A stretch of DNA of 38,821 nt from Phoronis australis (Eukaryota; Phoronida; Phoronidae), in the NCBI GenBank assembly GCA_002633005.1, contig NMRA01000905.1, positions 64,001-102,821 of the forward strand. The letters run 5' to 3'. Within the stretch, counting starts at the first letter, position 1, and each line of letters begins with the position of its first letter. Shown here one piece after another: positions 19,047 through 28,932 of this stretch. The notes beneath the pieces are model-generated. The model made no database searches, was not told the origin of the DNA, and saw only the letters and a program-made list of their open reading frames with translations. The position numbers and the translations under genes were made by a program.

Positions 19047-22000
19047 CTGTAGTACAATAAATGAGAAGTTCCATCGTGTTATGCTTTGTGTTGGATCATA
19101 GAAGAAGCTTGTTTTTGCAGATTGTGCAACTACTAAGCAAAAGAATCTTGTCTGTCCAAACACAAAAATTTGGACAAAAGTAATTGTTAAAATTGCTCAT
19201 TGATTTTTTGAGGCCTTCTAACAATTTTGTAAATGCTCAAAATATTGTCACGTGGTATGTGTGTTACAGAACTTGTAAAGCATTAGCTTGGTTCGACATA
19301 TCTTTTAATAGAAAAATAAAATTTGACCTGTTGTCCATGTTGTGTCCTAAACTGGTGACATTGTACCGCGAATAGTTTCAAATGGGTTGGAAATTATTAT
19401 TTTATTAAGATGTTTTAAGAAATTTGGAGAAATGTGACACTTTGTAACAAAGTATGCAGATAACCTTAATGTATACCAATATACCAACCTTCTGAGACAC
19501 ACCACGGTGACCACAATTATTGTTATTATTGATACTGATGTAATCCATGGTGTGATGATAAGTCCCAAATCTAGGCTTCCAGTTTCTGTCAAAAAACATT
19601 CAAGGATATTAATTGGTAATAAATTATGCAGTCGTGGAGAAGGTGATGTTTTTCAAAATGAAATAAATAAGGTTTAAAATGAAGTTTACTTGTTTTAAAG
19701 TATTGTTTTGTGAATTAGAATGAATAAATAATCATAATCTGCAATAAAAAAAAATTGACCTAATTTTAACCGATAGCGACTGTTTGCAGTCTTGTCAGGA
19801 AATAGAGTTTCCGACTTAAGACTCATTTTGTCGTGGTGGGTCACAATTGTCCTTTTTATTAAACCATGATCGACACTTTAAACCAGTTCTTACGTACAAG
19901 TTAAACTCACGTGCATGCACAAGTACACTATAATGGTAATATCTCACCAATTTCCAACAGATATTTGTCAAATTGATCTTATTCGTTTTCAGTGGTTTCT
20001 AACATTTTTGTGAATGCCTACAGTTTCTAAAATCATTGTCTGATGGTAGCTTTGGTATGATGCATTTATTTGGTGCTACAAGAAAGAAGTGCAAAAAATA
20101 AAATTTTACTTGTGTGTCATGTGTTGTTATTTTGAGAACCAGTTTGATGCCTGTTCTTTTGTGGCGAAAACTAATTCTCAAAATGCGGGTATATTGTATC
20201 CTACTATTACATCTAAATCAGTTTCATTTTACCATATTTCATGAGAATTTTGTTGTTTGGTGGATGGCTAGGAATAGCCTGTGAATGACAGCTGTCAGAC
20301 CACTCCTTGGACAGCACGTGGGACAACACTGACACTGCGAGCTTGATGCTTAAATAGTGCAAATTACACGAGTGTATAATGGAATACACTTTGTTCATAT
20401 TCAGTATGCATGAGGTAAAAATGAAATCTGACTTTGCACTCTGGTTTCAGATGCTTAGCTGAACAGTGTGCGTCTACACAATTTTTTTGGCAAAATTTGT
20501 TATGGGTACTTATCGTGAGTATTGGTCGAATGGTTGTGGGTACGATAACGTTATCATTGAGTTAAGCAAACCTAGAACCTGTAACTACAAACCTTACCTT
20601 GTGTTGTGGTCATAAATGGTGAGATGGTTGGTGGTGTCTGGGGTCCACCAATCACTGACGTCATAACCCAACAGCTTACTTGAATTGGTTTGGTTCTTAA
20701 ATTCCGTTTTCGGCGATCTGTTTTGAAACAAATTAACCACAAACATTTACAAGGAAGTAAACTGGGTATTAGGTAATCTTCCTTGATTGTTATATTGTAA
20801 CAGAAAATTATTCAGTATTAATTGTGAAAAGCGTCTCAAAACATTAAATCTGCATTTTTCTCTTGTTTAGCAGGCGAAAAAACAAAAATTGAATGAGGCC
20901 TTTTTCTTTCTGCATAAAATTTGTCCCATAATAATATTCCTTATTGTGATGGGATGCTATCACAATACCAAATGTTATAGTACCAATTTTATGAGAGTAA
21001 AAGGCATAATTTAATTAATTTTAATTTTTTTCTAGTCACTGAGCTAAACAGGGTGAAACGTAGATTTAGCTACAGTCTTTCTATCACTTGACAATATTTG
21101 GCTGTGACTGATTTTTTCAAGTTCCAAATCTCCTTTGTGAGAGAAGATTACGACAAGGATGGGGGCAGCATTAAAATTAGGAGAGATGTCGTGCTCTGGA
21201 AGAGCTTCCTTACTGTTTTTTCACATTCATATCTCAATCGATTTAGTGTTGATAAATTGAAAATTTGTTTTAAAAATCTTTTGACTGATACAGAAGTAAC
21301 TGTTTTAAGCGTATACTCGAGGAAACTAAACATAAATTACAATCAAGAGACTTGTGTGATTTTACTGTCATACAACAGAAAAAAAAACTTTTATGTGACT
21401 ATTGTTCATAACTTTGGGAGTGATGTCAATTAATTAGAAACACTAATTCCGACATTTGTGGAAATCACCATACAGTTAATGAAAATTTTGATTAAAAAGA
21501 AGCCTGGCTATACTGGTAAACTAGATAAATTCACTAAAAGTGGTGGTAAGAACAGGCCTTGGCTCATGTTTGAAATACTCTGCTATGTTGGCAAGTGCTG
21601 TTTCTGTTTTAACAATTTGTTGCAAGACAAATACTAGCAATTACTGAGCTTGGAGAATTACCTTTGATTGACAGTCTGAATCTTCCACCATTTGTATTAG
21701 CTCTTGATGTGAATTGTATTAAAACTTTGGTCGTATTTTGGAAAACTCTGGAATACACGGTCAGATTTTTAAGATCATTGCATTGGTATTCATGTCTCTG
21801 TTGTATCCTTTGATTCGGGGATTGTTTAGCCTGTTGCCTTCTTGGGGAACTGTAGCTAGTGATAACTAGCTGTTGTGTGTTCTGTGACGGACAGTTCTCT
21901 GACTTTTTATGAAGTACTTCTTGAATTTTGTGGTTCATAGGGCCTTCTGTAGCCAGTTCGCATTGGCAGCTGATGTCGGTAATCTCATTGACTTCATTAG

Positions 22001-23297
22001 GCCATCCTGGGCTTGCTAGATTTACCACCTGTTTGGTTGCTGTGATGTTAGAACAAATGTCAGTGACATTTTCTGCAAAGGAAATGACAGTGTCATGCTT
22101 GAGAAATTAATGTATATCTGGACTGCTTGAATGGATTGAGAGGGAGGGGTTGATAGTGTTGATGATAGGTATTTCTTAATACACAGCAGTATGCTTCCTT
22201 TGGTGCAGAATTAGAAATATCTTACCTATAATTTAAGACATACTATGGCGGATAATGAAATTTCACAGTTTTTATTGAGAAATTGGAATATAACAGTGCC
22301 TTTAGCTACTGCTAGGCAATGTTTTGAGGAATTGTGGACTTCACAACAATGCTACAATAAAACCTATGAAATGTAAAAAGATCAATTTTGGCAATTATTT
22401 TTCCTTGAATTGGTGAGATATTACTATGGCTATCAATATTTTTGTACATTCAATCATCAGTTTTCATGAGCGTCTTCAGACTGCATCTCTGTTACAAAAC
22501 ATTACCCCTGGAGTGCTTAAACCAATTTTATGTTGTTGACTGGCTGGTTTTTCGCCAACATATATTGAGAAATATGCATGCATTGTTGCTATCCAATGTG
22601 ATGTTAGAGAACATGGCAAAAGTTATCAGACAAAAGCTGTTTCCCCATCGTGACGGTTAATTTTGTTAACGGTAAAAATTACAGGTAAACACTATTATGA
22701 GAGTAAGCAGTCTAACTACAGAATACCTTAGCTAACTTATTAACTTTCTTGTTAATTCCATTTTATCCTCAATCATGAGGGAAGGCTACTCTAATGAAGA
22801 GTTTGTCTTCCATCCAGCTTTCGTGACAGGGAATTATGGGTTATTTTGTCTGAATACTTTTGGTAGGTACCAAAAATAAACCCTAGCATAGCATTTTCTA
22901 TCAAAAAGTAAGAGTTACCCTAAATGAGAATACCCATAGGGTTTTTACTGATAAATAGAACATTCATGGATATTCAGATAATTATTTTACATACCCTGCA
23001 CCACACATCTGTACCCTATATCCACTGCATTAATGAGCGTTGTTGAACCATTGCTACCTGGGCACTGCTGGGTGATGCCCAGTTGAAGTCCCTTCGCTGC
23101 ACATCTGGTTAGCCCAGAGCAGTTGCCAGCTACCTCCAATGCATACTCATTGTCAGGTAACCCATTACATAACTGGTATTCCGTTTTGCCGATTTTATGA
23201 CATTGGTGAGATGACCTGATCAGAGTTTTTTCAATTTCCATATGTTTACCCTTGGAACAGTTCAACTGTATTTCTTCACCAGCACATCCGTGTTTCC
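18314..23297 (-). CDS. Type I membrane protein: SUEL lectin + CUB-like ectodomain, tyrosine-rich cytoplasmic tail (5' exon not found)
   Basis: Five exons (23297-22995, 22072-21662, 20717-20598, 19585-19489, 19046-18314) join in phases 1,1,1,2 to about 553 codons and a TAG stop. In order they encode a SUEL-type galactose-binding lectin domain, a CUB-like domain, a short Thr/Pro-rich stalk with an RRKR furin-type site, one hydrophobic span followed by RRR, and a 243-residue tail with 18 tyrosines. Seven N-x-S/T sites lie in the ectodomain. The layout suggests a cell-surface receptor or adhesion protein that binds glycans outside and recruits SH2-domain proteins when tyrosine-phosphorylated. The first lectin exon starts in phase 1, so a signal-peptide exon must lie at higher coordinates; I could not find it. 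I recognise no named orthologue. Confidence 0.8.
19489..19585 (-). CDS. SUEL/CUB receptor, transmembrane exon
   Basis: Acceptor TTTTTTGACAG precedes 19585 and donor AGAAG|GTTGGT follows 19489. It is phase 1-in, 2-out, 97 nt. It encodes ETGSLDLGLIITPW then a hydrophobic stretch of about 20 residues (ITSVSIITIIVVTVVCL) ending in R-R; the next exon adds two further arginines. Basic residues directly after the span match the positive-inside rule for a type I protein. Confidence 0.83.
19586..20597. other. Receptor intron, nothing recognised
   Basis: AT-rich intronic sequence between the stalk and transmembrane exons. No convincing coding frame or element boundary is visible. Confidence 0.35.
20598..20717 (-). 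CDS. SUEL/CUB receptor, stalk exon
   Basis: Acceptor TTTCAAAACAG precedes 20717 and donor CAAG|GTAAGG follows 20598. It is 120 nt and symmetric phase 1-1. The 40 residues begin DRRKRNLRTKP and continue with a Thr/Pro-rich part (GGPQTPPTISPFMTTTQ). R-R-K-R fits the furin consensus RxKR and lies between the CUB-like domain and the membrane. Cleavage there would release the lectin/CUB part unless it stays attached by a disulfide; one cysteine is present in the exon. Confidence 0.72.
20718..21661. other. Receptor intron; unsupported open frame
   Basis: A 111-codon plus-strand frame at 21098-21433 lies here. It has no domain, no splice context and low-complexity flanks, so it is not called as a gene. 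Nothing else was seen. Confidence 0.35.
21662..22072 (-). CDS. SUEL/CUB receptor, CUB-like domain exon
   Basis: Acceptor TTTCCTTTGCAG precedes 22072 and donor AAAG|GTAATT follows 21662. It is 411 nt, phase 1-1. The translation starts ENVTDICSNITATKQ and has the CUB signature VVNLASPGWPNE, then ISCQCEL at the position of the C-x-W strand. It ends KVLIQFTSRA followed by GGRFRLSIKG, matching the end of a CUB domain. A Gln/Ser-rich insert (about residues 50-85 of the exon) makes it longer than the usual 110 residues. Four N-x-S/T sites are present. Confidence 0.78.
22073..22994. other. Receptor intron, nothing recognised
   Basis: AT-rich intron between the lectin and CUB-like exons. No repeats or RNA genes were recognised. 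Confidence 0.35.
22995..23297 (-). CDS. SUEL/CUB receptor, galactose-binding lectin (SUEL-type) exon
   Basis: Acceptor GTTTCAATGCAG precedes 23297 and donor CAGG|GTATGT follows 22995. It is 303 nt, phase 1-1, a complete module. The 101 residues show the SUEL/rhamnose-binding-lectin layout: GCAGEEIQLNCSKG at the start, a hydrophilic middle with SSHQCHKIG, then GNCSGLTRCAAKGLQLG and QQCPGSNG, ending VDIGYRCV. Cysteines at the expected places support the fold, although the usual G-R-T-D/C motif is not obvious and sugar specificity is unknown. The ATG 5 codons upstream of the acceptor is intronic. Confidence 0.8.
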
Positions 23298-23690
23298 CTG
23301 CATTGAAACACAAGAAAAATGAGGGTTTTTACAACCAAGGATGCAAAACAGTTATTGTTTTATGGAATTCACATTCTGACTTCACAGAATTTTTAATACT
23401 TAAAGCTGTCAATCCAAATTTCTTCTTTTTGATATTCGTTATTAAGAGCAGTAATAATTTTATTTACTAATATATTTATTTATTCATTTATCTATTTTAA
23501 TTCAATTATCATTCATGTGGTCTCATTAAAAGTTGTTCAACTCATTTTCACTATTTTTAGTGTTTCACTTTTTTAAGATTATGTTAGTCCTTATCGACAA
23601 ATCTGTGCATTCAGACATAAATCAACAAAACCCAGAAAATTTAATTTAAGTCATTAAAATTACGATGATTCTCCACTTCATTTGCCTAAA
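23298..23690. other. Upstream intron of the receptor gene, nothing recognised
   Basis: AT-rich spacer between the lectin exon acceptor and the foldback element. No signal-peptide exon with a phase-1 donor was seen. Confidence 0.4.
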
Positions 23691-23694
23691 ATAA

Positions 23695-25545
23695 ATTGAA
23701 AACGAGCCACTCGGCGAAATTGACTGAAAGAATATTGAATGATAAATGGCAATGGAGATGATGACAGTTATGATGATAATCATGGTGGCGATGATGAACA
23801 TGATGATAACAATCATAAGACGAATGAAGGTGCCAGAAATGAGTAAGAAATAGGCTACAGTCTTGTTAAATAGGAGGTAAACCAAAAAAAGAGCAGCAAA
23901 AATCAGTCCGACAATGAAGGAACAGCGCCATCAGAAAATTACGAATAATTCGTAAAAGAGACGTCGTAGTTAAAAATAGAAAAATCTCGTGAAAGCCTGT
24001 TTAAAACTCTATGTAGCAGACTATGTAACAGAGTAGTTTCACAAAATTCCGCTAAATTTTTGAAAATATTCAAATTTCTTTTTGAAATTGAAAGTCATAT
24101 ACTCAAAAACAGTAAGTCTGAGAAAAAATTATTACTGTTCATTTGAAAGAGTATACCTTAAAGAATCCTCATGCTAAAATTCACGTAATTTCTCTTCCTG
24201 TTCAAAATGACATCTCAGCAAGATTGAAAAGTGAAGAAAATGTGTCAGATCCGCCATTTTGAAATCTAACTTCCGGTTAAGCAGCATTTGATAAATTATA
24301 GTTACTCACAGGAAACTAACACATGAGAAATTTGGAAGCAAGTGGTTCTACAATGCGCCCTCTACAGTTCAAAACGTTTTGTCCTGAAATCGAGGTGCCC
24401 AAACACAATGGCCGATATTTCCGCCATCGTTGACCAAAAAATTAACGATTTGGGGCACATGTGTAGTACACATCTGCTATAATAAGCCGTGTACGTCAAA
24501 AATTGCGGCCTCTATGAGCTTTTGAATCTGAATTCGAAAACAAAATCTACCATCTTGAATCCGATGATGACGAAAAAAGTAAGTTTCGAGCTATTTCAGA
24601 GCTAGGGGTTGTTTTTGAATCGGATGGAAAATACCACCTGTAGTGTGCGAACAAACAAAAAATCTTCGAGTCTCTACAGGTCGCAATTTTTGTCCGATTT
24701 TCACGAAATTTGTACACGATGTGTCGATTGGAAAGTCCTGGAAGCCTATTGTTTTTGGTCGTGATCGGATTCAAAATGGGCGGACGTGGCAGCCATTTTG
24801 TTTCCGATTTCACATTCAAATGCTCATAGAGGCCGCATTCTTTGACGTACAGAGCTGGAACTTGATACGATTATTATAGAATACATGTGCTAGAACTGTG
24901 CCGATAAACGTTTACTTCCGGTTAAAGATGGCGGAAATATTGACAATGGTGCATGCGCACCTTGATATGTGGCCAAAAACGTTTTCTCCTGTAGATGGCA
25001 GCTCTGGCGCATTTTCACCCATTTTCAATCATTCTGCTGTCGCATTTTTTAACGGGAAGAACAAACGCATTTTTAACGGGAAAAGCAAATGACGTGAATT
25101 TTTGCATGTGGATTCCTTGAAGTATGATCTTTCAAAAGATGTGGAATAACGTTTTTCTCAGACTTACCGTTTTCAAGTTATTTGACTTTGAATTTCAAAA
25201 ACAAAAACGCAAAATTTCAATTTTTTCGAAAAAATTATGGAATGTTGCGAAACTATCAATTTAGATAGAGTTTGGAACGGGCTTTCAGTAGAAGTTTTCC
25301 ATTTTTCGCTAGGACGTCTACTTTTCAAATTATTTGAGATTTTCTGATAGCGCTGTTCCTTTGTTGAGCACTCTTACTGCATTGATGTTGGTTTAGTTTA
25401 TTTGAACAAGACTAGCTTATTTCTTTCCAATTTACGACATCTAAGTTCGTCGTATGAATGTTATGACGTTGTTCATCATCGCCACCCTCAACATCACAAT
25501 CATCATTGTCATTAATTTTACCTATTGTCGCTCAAGACTGTAGGT
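23695..25545. mobile_element. Large foldback element, about 1.85 kb
   Basis: The two halves are diverged reverse complements. Outer examples: the inverse of ATGATGAACATGATGATAAC (left) against GACGTTGTTCATCATCGCCA (right), and AACAGCGCCATCAGAAAATT against GATTTTCTGATAGCGCTGTTCC. Middle: CTCATGCTAAAATTCACGT against ACGTGAATTTTTGCATGTGG. Inner: GACGTCAAAGAATGCGGCCT, the inverse of the right half, against TACGTCAAAAATTGCGGCCT. The centre lies near 24.6-24.7 kb. ATG/CAT trinucleotide runs near both ends make hydrophobic-looking short frames. The ends resemble TTTTGCCAAGTGTCGCTC, best preserved in the related copies at 26.1 and 28.4 kb. There is no transposase frame. Confidence 0.78.
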
Positions 25546-25984
25546 AGCACTGAACAATCAGGCCACGGCCACGGAGCATTTTCTAGTCCCTAGAATTTAT
25601 GTTGAGGCCGTGTGTCAGGTTTGGCGGGTGGTTTGAGGAAATTGTTGACAACAATTGCCAGGAAACTTATTTACTTGTGTTTTTGAATGAGAAAAGCCAA
25701 GTTTTACCTACTTTTGATGCAAACTGGTGGCTGTCATTTGCTATCAACCCCTGTTGTCTGCTGTCCGAGAGAGCGGTTGCGATTTCAGGTGGCTGTCAGA
25801 CAGATCAAATTTGTCAAAAAAGTACCTGGTAAGAGGCTATGACCACATAGTTAAAGTCTAGTGAGGACGAGCATTCTGAATCTGTAGTCAGACTTCTTTC
25901 TAGCACTTGCAGGGAAGTGTTTATTTCGGGGAGAAAATTGTCAAATTTGGCGTTTTTGCAAATAGTTTTGTGTGCCGAGATTTT
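25546..25984. other. Spacer between related foldback copies, nothing recognised
   Basis: No coding frame with domain features. Part of it (about 25880-25984) may be a degraded portion of the neighbouring repeat. Confidence 0.35.
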
Positions 25985-26155
25985 CTTGCCATGTATATTA
26001 ACCGATCAGAAATCTGTTCAGTTGAATAGAGTTTTAAACGGGCTTTCATAAGATATTTTTCATTTCTCGCTAGTCGTCATGACCGTCGTCGTCATCCTCC
26101 CCATCGTCCTGTTTTTGTGTAATTTTGCCAAGTGTCGCTCCTCCGAGCGCTCTCG
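25985..26155 (+). repeat. Truncated half-copy of the foldback repeat
   Basis: GAGTTTTAAACGGGCTTTCA and TTTTTCATTTCTCGCTAG match the right half of the foldback (GAGTTTGGAACGGGCTTTCA; CCATTTTTCGCTAGGACG). The end AATTTTGCCAAGTGTCGCTC followed by CTCCGAGCG is the same as at 28378-28405. The inner portion is missing. Confidence 0.7.
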
Positions 26156-26275
26156 TTTGTTTTACATACATCAATAATAGATGTAGACCCTATTCACACC
26201 AACAGGAGGCACGTTCCAAAACGAGGCTCGCTACGATAGCTCTGGTAGCTTATCCGCGTAGTTGTACTCCGCATA

Positions 26276-26425
26276 ATGCTCGAACAGCTAGAAAAAATAC
26301 GACACTCAACTGTCTGTTTCACAATCCCCAAGGACGTTGGGATTCGGAAGCGTTGGGTCCTTGCCATACGCCGCGACGAAGGAAAATATGTCCGTGTAAA
26401 ATTTATAACTGATTTCAAATCATAA
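26276..26425 (+). pseudogene. THAP-like zinc-finger fragment (relic)
   Basis: The frame from ATG 26276 to TAA 26425 (49 residues) contains TVCFTIPKDVGIRKRWVLAI and RRDEGKYVRVKFITDFKS. The FxxPKD...RKRWVxAIRRD spacing is the centre of a THAP DNA-binding domain. The N-terminal C-x2-4-C pair is not in frame, and the expected Cys-x2-His near the end is replaced by VRVKFITDF, as if three residues had been lost. Without the zinc ligands it cannot fold as a C2CH finger, so I call it a relic. THAP domains occur in P-element-type transposases and in host regulators; the source is not known. Confidence 0.55.
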
Positions 26426-27160
26426 TTTGTCGCATCTTGGATGTCTCCATAGCAACAAGGATCGGAGAATCTTCAGCCAGCCAGGCTGTGTTTTCATGAA
26501 TATGGGTTAAAGCTCGATGCATTTTTCTTTACAAAAAGGACAGGGCCCTCAATCCCTCAGTTTTGGGGCCAAATATCTGCCCTATTCCCCTCAACAATAT
26601 TGAAAAATCATGCGAAATTCCCGGTCCCACGAGGCCTAAAAATTCCCTTAGTGATTGAAAATTTATCTCCACCGGTTCAAATCAGCTGTGACCACAGAGG
26701 TGACAATTTGAAAAAGTACAAAATCAAAGGCCCGGCCCCCCTTGACTGCCACAAGCAAAATAAACCAGCAAAACGTGATTCGGGAGGAAATACTGAGGAC
26801 CGGCAGAGGACAAGGGGGGAAACACGTTTTTTTAGTCCAGCGATAGATTTCCTGAGCAGAAGGTATACATCCTCGGCGCCCACAACTTCTGGGCCGCCTG
26901 CGTGCATACAGTCGCACTCTGCCCGCTTCTTCGAGGATGTCGGCCCCCCCTCATGGTATCTTGAATCAACCACTGAAAATGCTACTTGCGACAGAGCTAT
27001 GAGAGCTTGGAACAGGGCGGGGTGCTATAAATTGGTGATTGGGAGGTCCATAGATTTTTCACTGATCCATCACTCGGCGAAACGTTCCCTTCTTAGAAGG
27101 ACGCACAGGTACCTTTACCCTCGGATATGAACGAGGCCTCTGAAGAAACATGATAACTAC
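26426..27160. other. Unassigned stretch with an unsupported 176-codon frame
   Basis: A plus-strand frame at 26600-27130 encodes 176 residues without a recognisable domain, and opposite-strand frames overlap it, which is typical of GC-richer non-coding DNA. 26537-26655 resembles the repeat at 15027-15125 (TTTTGGGGCCAAATAT; AAAAATTCCCTTAGTGATTGAA). No gene is called. Confidence 0.3.
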
Positions 27161-27168
27161 GCTTGTTC

Positions 27169-27325
27169 CAAGGGGGATCCAGGACTTTGAGTTGGGGGGG
27201 GGCAAGGCAGAGTATTAGCCAGGATTTTGCCTGTTAGACATTCGCGCTCCTGAACTGCCAAATGGAATCTTTGAGAATTTTAGAGGGGGCATGGCCCCCT
27301 TGGCTCCTCTCTAAATCCGCCACTG
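27169..27325. mobile_element. Short MITE related to the CAGTGGCGGAT element
   Basis: The left end CAAGGGGGATCCAGG and right end AAATCCGCCACTG form an imperfect inverted repeat of the same type as 10931-11949. The element is flanked by TGTTC on both sides (TGTTCC if one overlapping base is counted). Internal G-runs and GGCATGGCCCCCTTGGC are also shared in style. Length is about 157 bp, without coding capacity. Confidence 0.65.
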
Positions 27326-27929
27326 TGTTCCGTCCAGTTAACAGAAATTGAGCTCTAAAACGAGGTTATGCTTTGAATGAAAGAATCAGGTGTTTTAATT
27401 TTAAAATTCAACTTGGTCGAGATTGATATTTGAAAAATATAACACATGAAATAGACGTAATTATTAAAACCAAGAAAGCAGTATTGATGGTCATATAATT
27501 GCGAGCCTGGATTTTTTTATCTTAATCAAAATATATATTTAAAAACATCAAGTATTATTTCAGATCAATGACAAATCAACTATTAGTCCCGGTAGTGCCT
27601 ACCTCAACAGGACCTAGGCTATGCTTGAAGCTACTGGCCTACTCTTGATCAACAAATTAAACCAGATGTGACTAATTGCACATGACAGCAAAATGCTATG
27701 AGCCACCACTGTCGAATATATCTTCAACTTGTCAACAATACAACCAGATGACCTGGTTTGTGTAGAAAGCATTTTTATCACAAATTTATTAGAAGAAACG
27801 TAACCCTGCATTCAGCATGATACCTTATCCGTAACACTACGATCGCCGCAATTTGGTCATGTTTACTTTTCATGTTTCGAACCTACGGTAGTTTTCCGGG
27901 AAAAAAAAACTTGTATCCTTTCGTCAGAC
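27326..27929. other. Intergenic stretch, nothing recognised
   Basis: AT-rich DNA with only short unsupported frames. Confidence 0.35.
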
Positions 27930-28410
27930 ACGTGAATTTTTGCATGTGGATTCTCTATTAAGGTATACTCTCTCAAGTGAATTGAAACAAATTTCTTCTC
28001 AGACTTGCCGTTTTTGAGTTATTTGCCTTTCAATTTCAAAAAATGCGAAAGTTGAAAGTTTTCGAAAAATTTGTAAAATTTTGTGAAACTAATTTTTTTA
28101 TGATAGAGTTTTGAACGGGCTTTAGAAGATGTTTTCCGTTTTTTTCTACGACATCTTGTTTTTTAATTATCGGGATTTTCTGATGACGCTGTTTCTTTGT
28201 TGACTGAATTTTGTTGCACTTTTGTTGGTTTACCTTCTATTGAACAAGACTATATTTCTTATTGATTTCTGACATCTTCATTCGTCATATGATTGTTATC
28301 ATCATGTTCATCATAGCCGCCATCATTATCATCATCATTGTCATCATCATCCCCATTCCCATTTATCTTTTCGGTCAATTTTGCCAAGTGTCGCTCCTCC
28401 GAGCACTTCC
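27930..28410 (+). repeat. Half-copy of the foldback repeat
   Basis: The order of motifs equals the right half of the 23.7-25.5 kb element: ACGTGAATTTTTGCATGTGG, TTCTCAGACTTGCCGTTTTT, TTTTGAACGGGCTTTAGAAG, GGATTTTCTGATGACGCTGT, a TCATCATCATT-rich run, then CAATTTTGCCAAGTGTCGCT and CCTCCGAGC. It lacks the inverted partner. Three copies in this orientation (25.1, 26.0, 27.9 kb) and one inverted (23.7 kb) therefore lie within 4.7 kb. Confidence 0.78.
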
Positions 28411-28544
28411 ATTTTCAATTATCGAGCAGTTGAAATTTGATGTAGGCAAAAGTTTGTACAACAGTTGAAAGTAATATTTCCTGTTGACCTACAAGTCTCG
28501 TAGCACACTAACAAACTGCATAGTCAAGTCTCAGTCTCACTGGT

Positions 28545-28931
28545 GTGCAGGCCTTTATCCAGGATTTTGAAAATAGGGTGTCCAAAATGGGGTTCCCAAT
28601 ATTCCAGGGCGTCAATGATTCCAATGCGTAAGCCCCCACCCCCAGCAATACCCCCAAACACACAGATTTTTTTACAAAAATATGCGTAGATCAAGGTTTT
28701 TACATCTAGCAACAATGCATATACTTTGTATATACATTGTATATTTCTTCCTGCTTTGAAAAAAGAGCCCCCACTGTGAGCCTTCAGAGGCTTCCTAGTA
28801 TTCATTACAATGTGTGAGTCCAAACTTGAAAGGTTCCTATTGACAGTGGGCGTCTAAATGATACATTGGGCGTCCTTGCCAGGGCCTCCAGATTAGTGCT
28901 AGGGCGTCCATTTGGACGCCCAGGAGGTACG
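28545..28931. repeat. Possible short element with GGGCGTCC repeats
   Basis: The segment has a CCAGGATTTTG start similar in style to other G-rich elements here, a C-rich stretch (AAGCCCCCACCCCCAG), and several GGGCGTC(C/A) motifs near 28605, 28848, 28868 and 28901. Element ends could not be fixed. Confidence 0.35.
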
Positions 28932-28932
28932 N
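28932..28932. other. Ambiguous base (N)
   Basis: The only undetermined base in the window, within TACGNAAGACG. It may mark an assembly join or a low-quality call at the end of the GGGCGTCC-rich segment. Confidence 0.99.

Noticed and set aside
21098-21433. 111-codon plus-strand frame in a receptor intron
   Set aside because: No domain, no splice context, and AT-rich composition where such frames occur by chance.
23646-23885. Hydrophobic minus-strand frame that could pass for a signal peptide or membrane helix upstream of the lectin exon
   Set aside because: It comes from the ATG/CAT trinucleotide tract of the foldback element. The same hydrophobic string appears at 28262-28468 in another repeat copy.
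26600-27130. 176-codon plus-strand open frame
   Set aside because: It has no recognisable domain, competing frames on the other strand, and its start lies in a dispersed repeat also seen at 15.0 kb.
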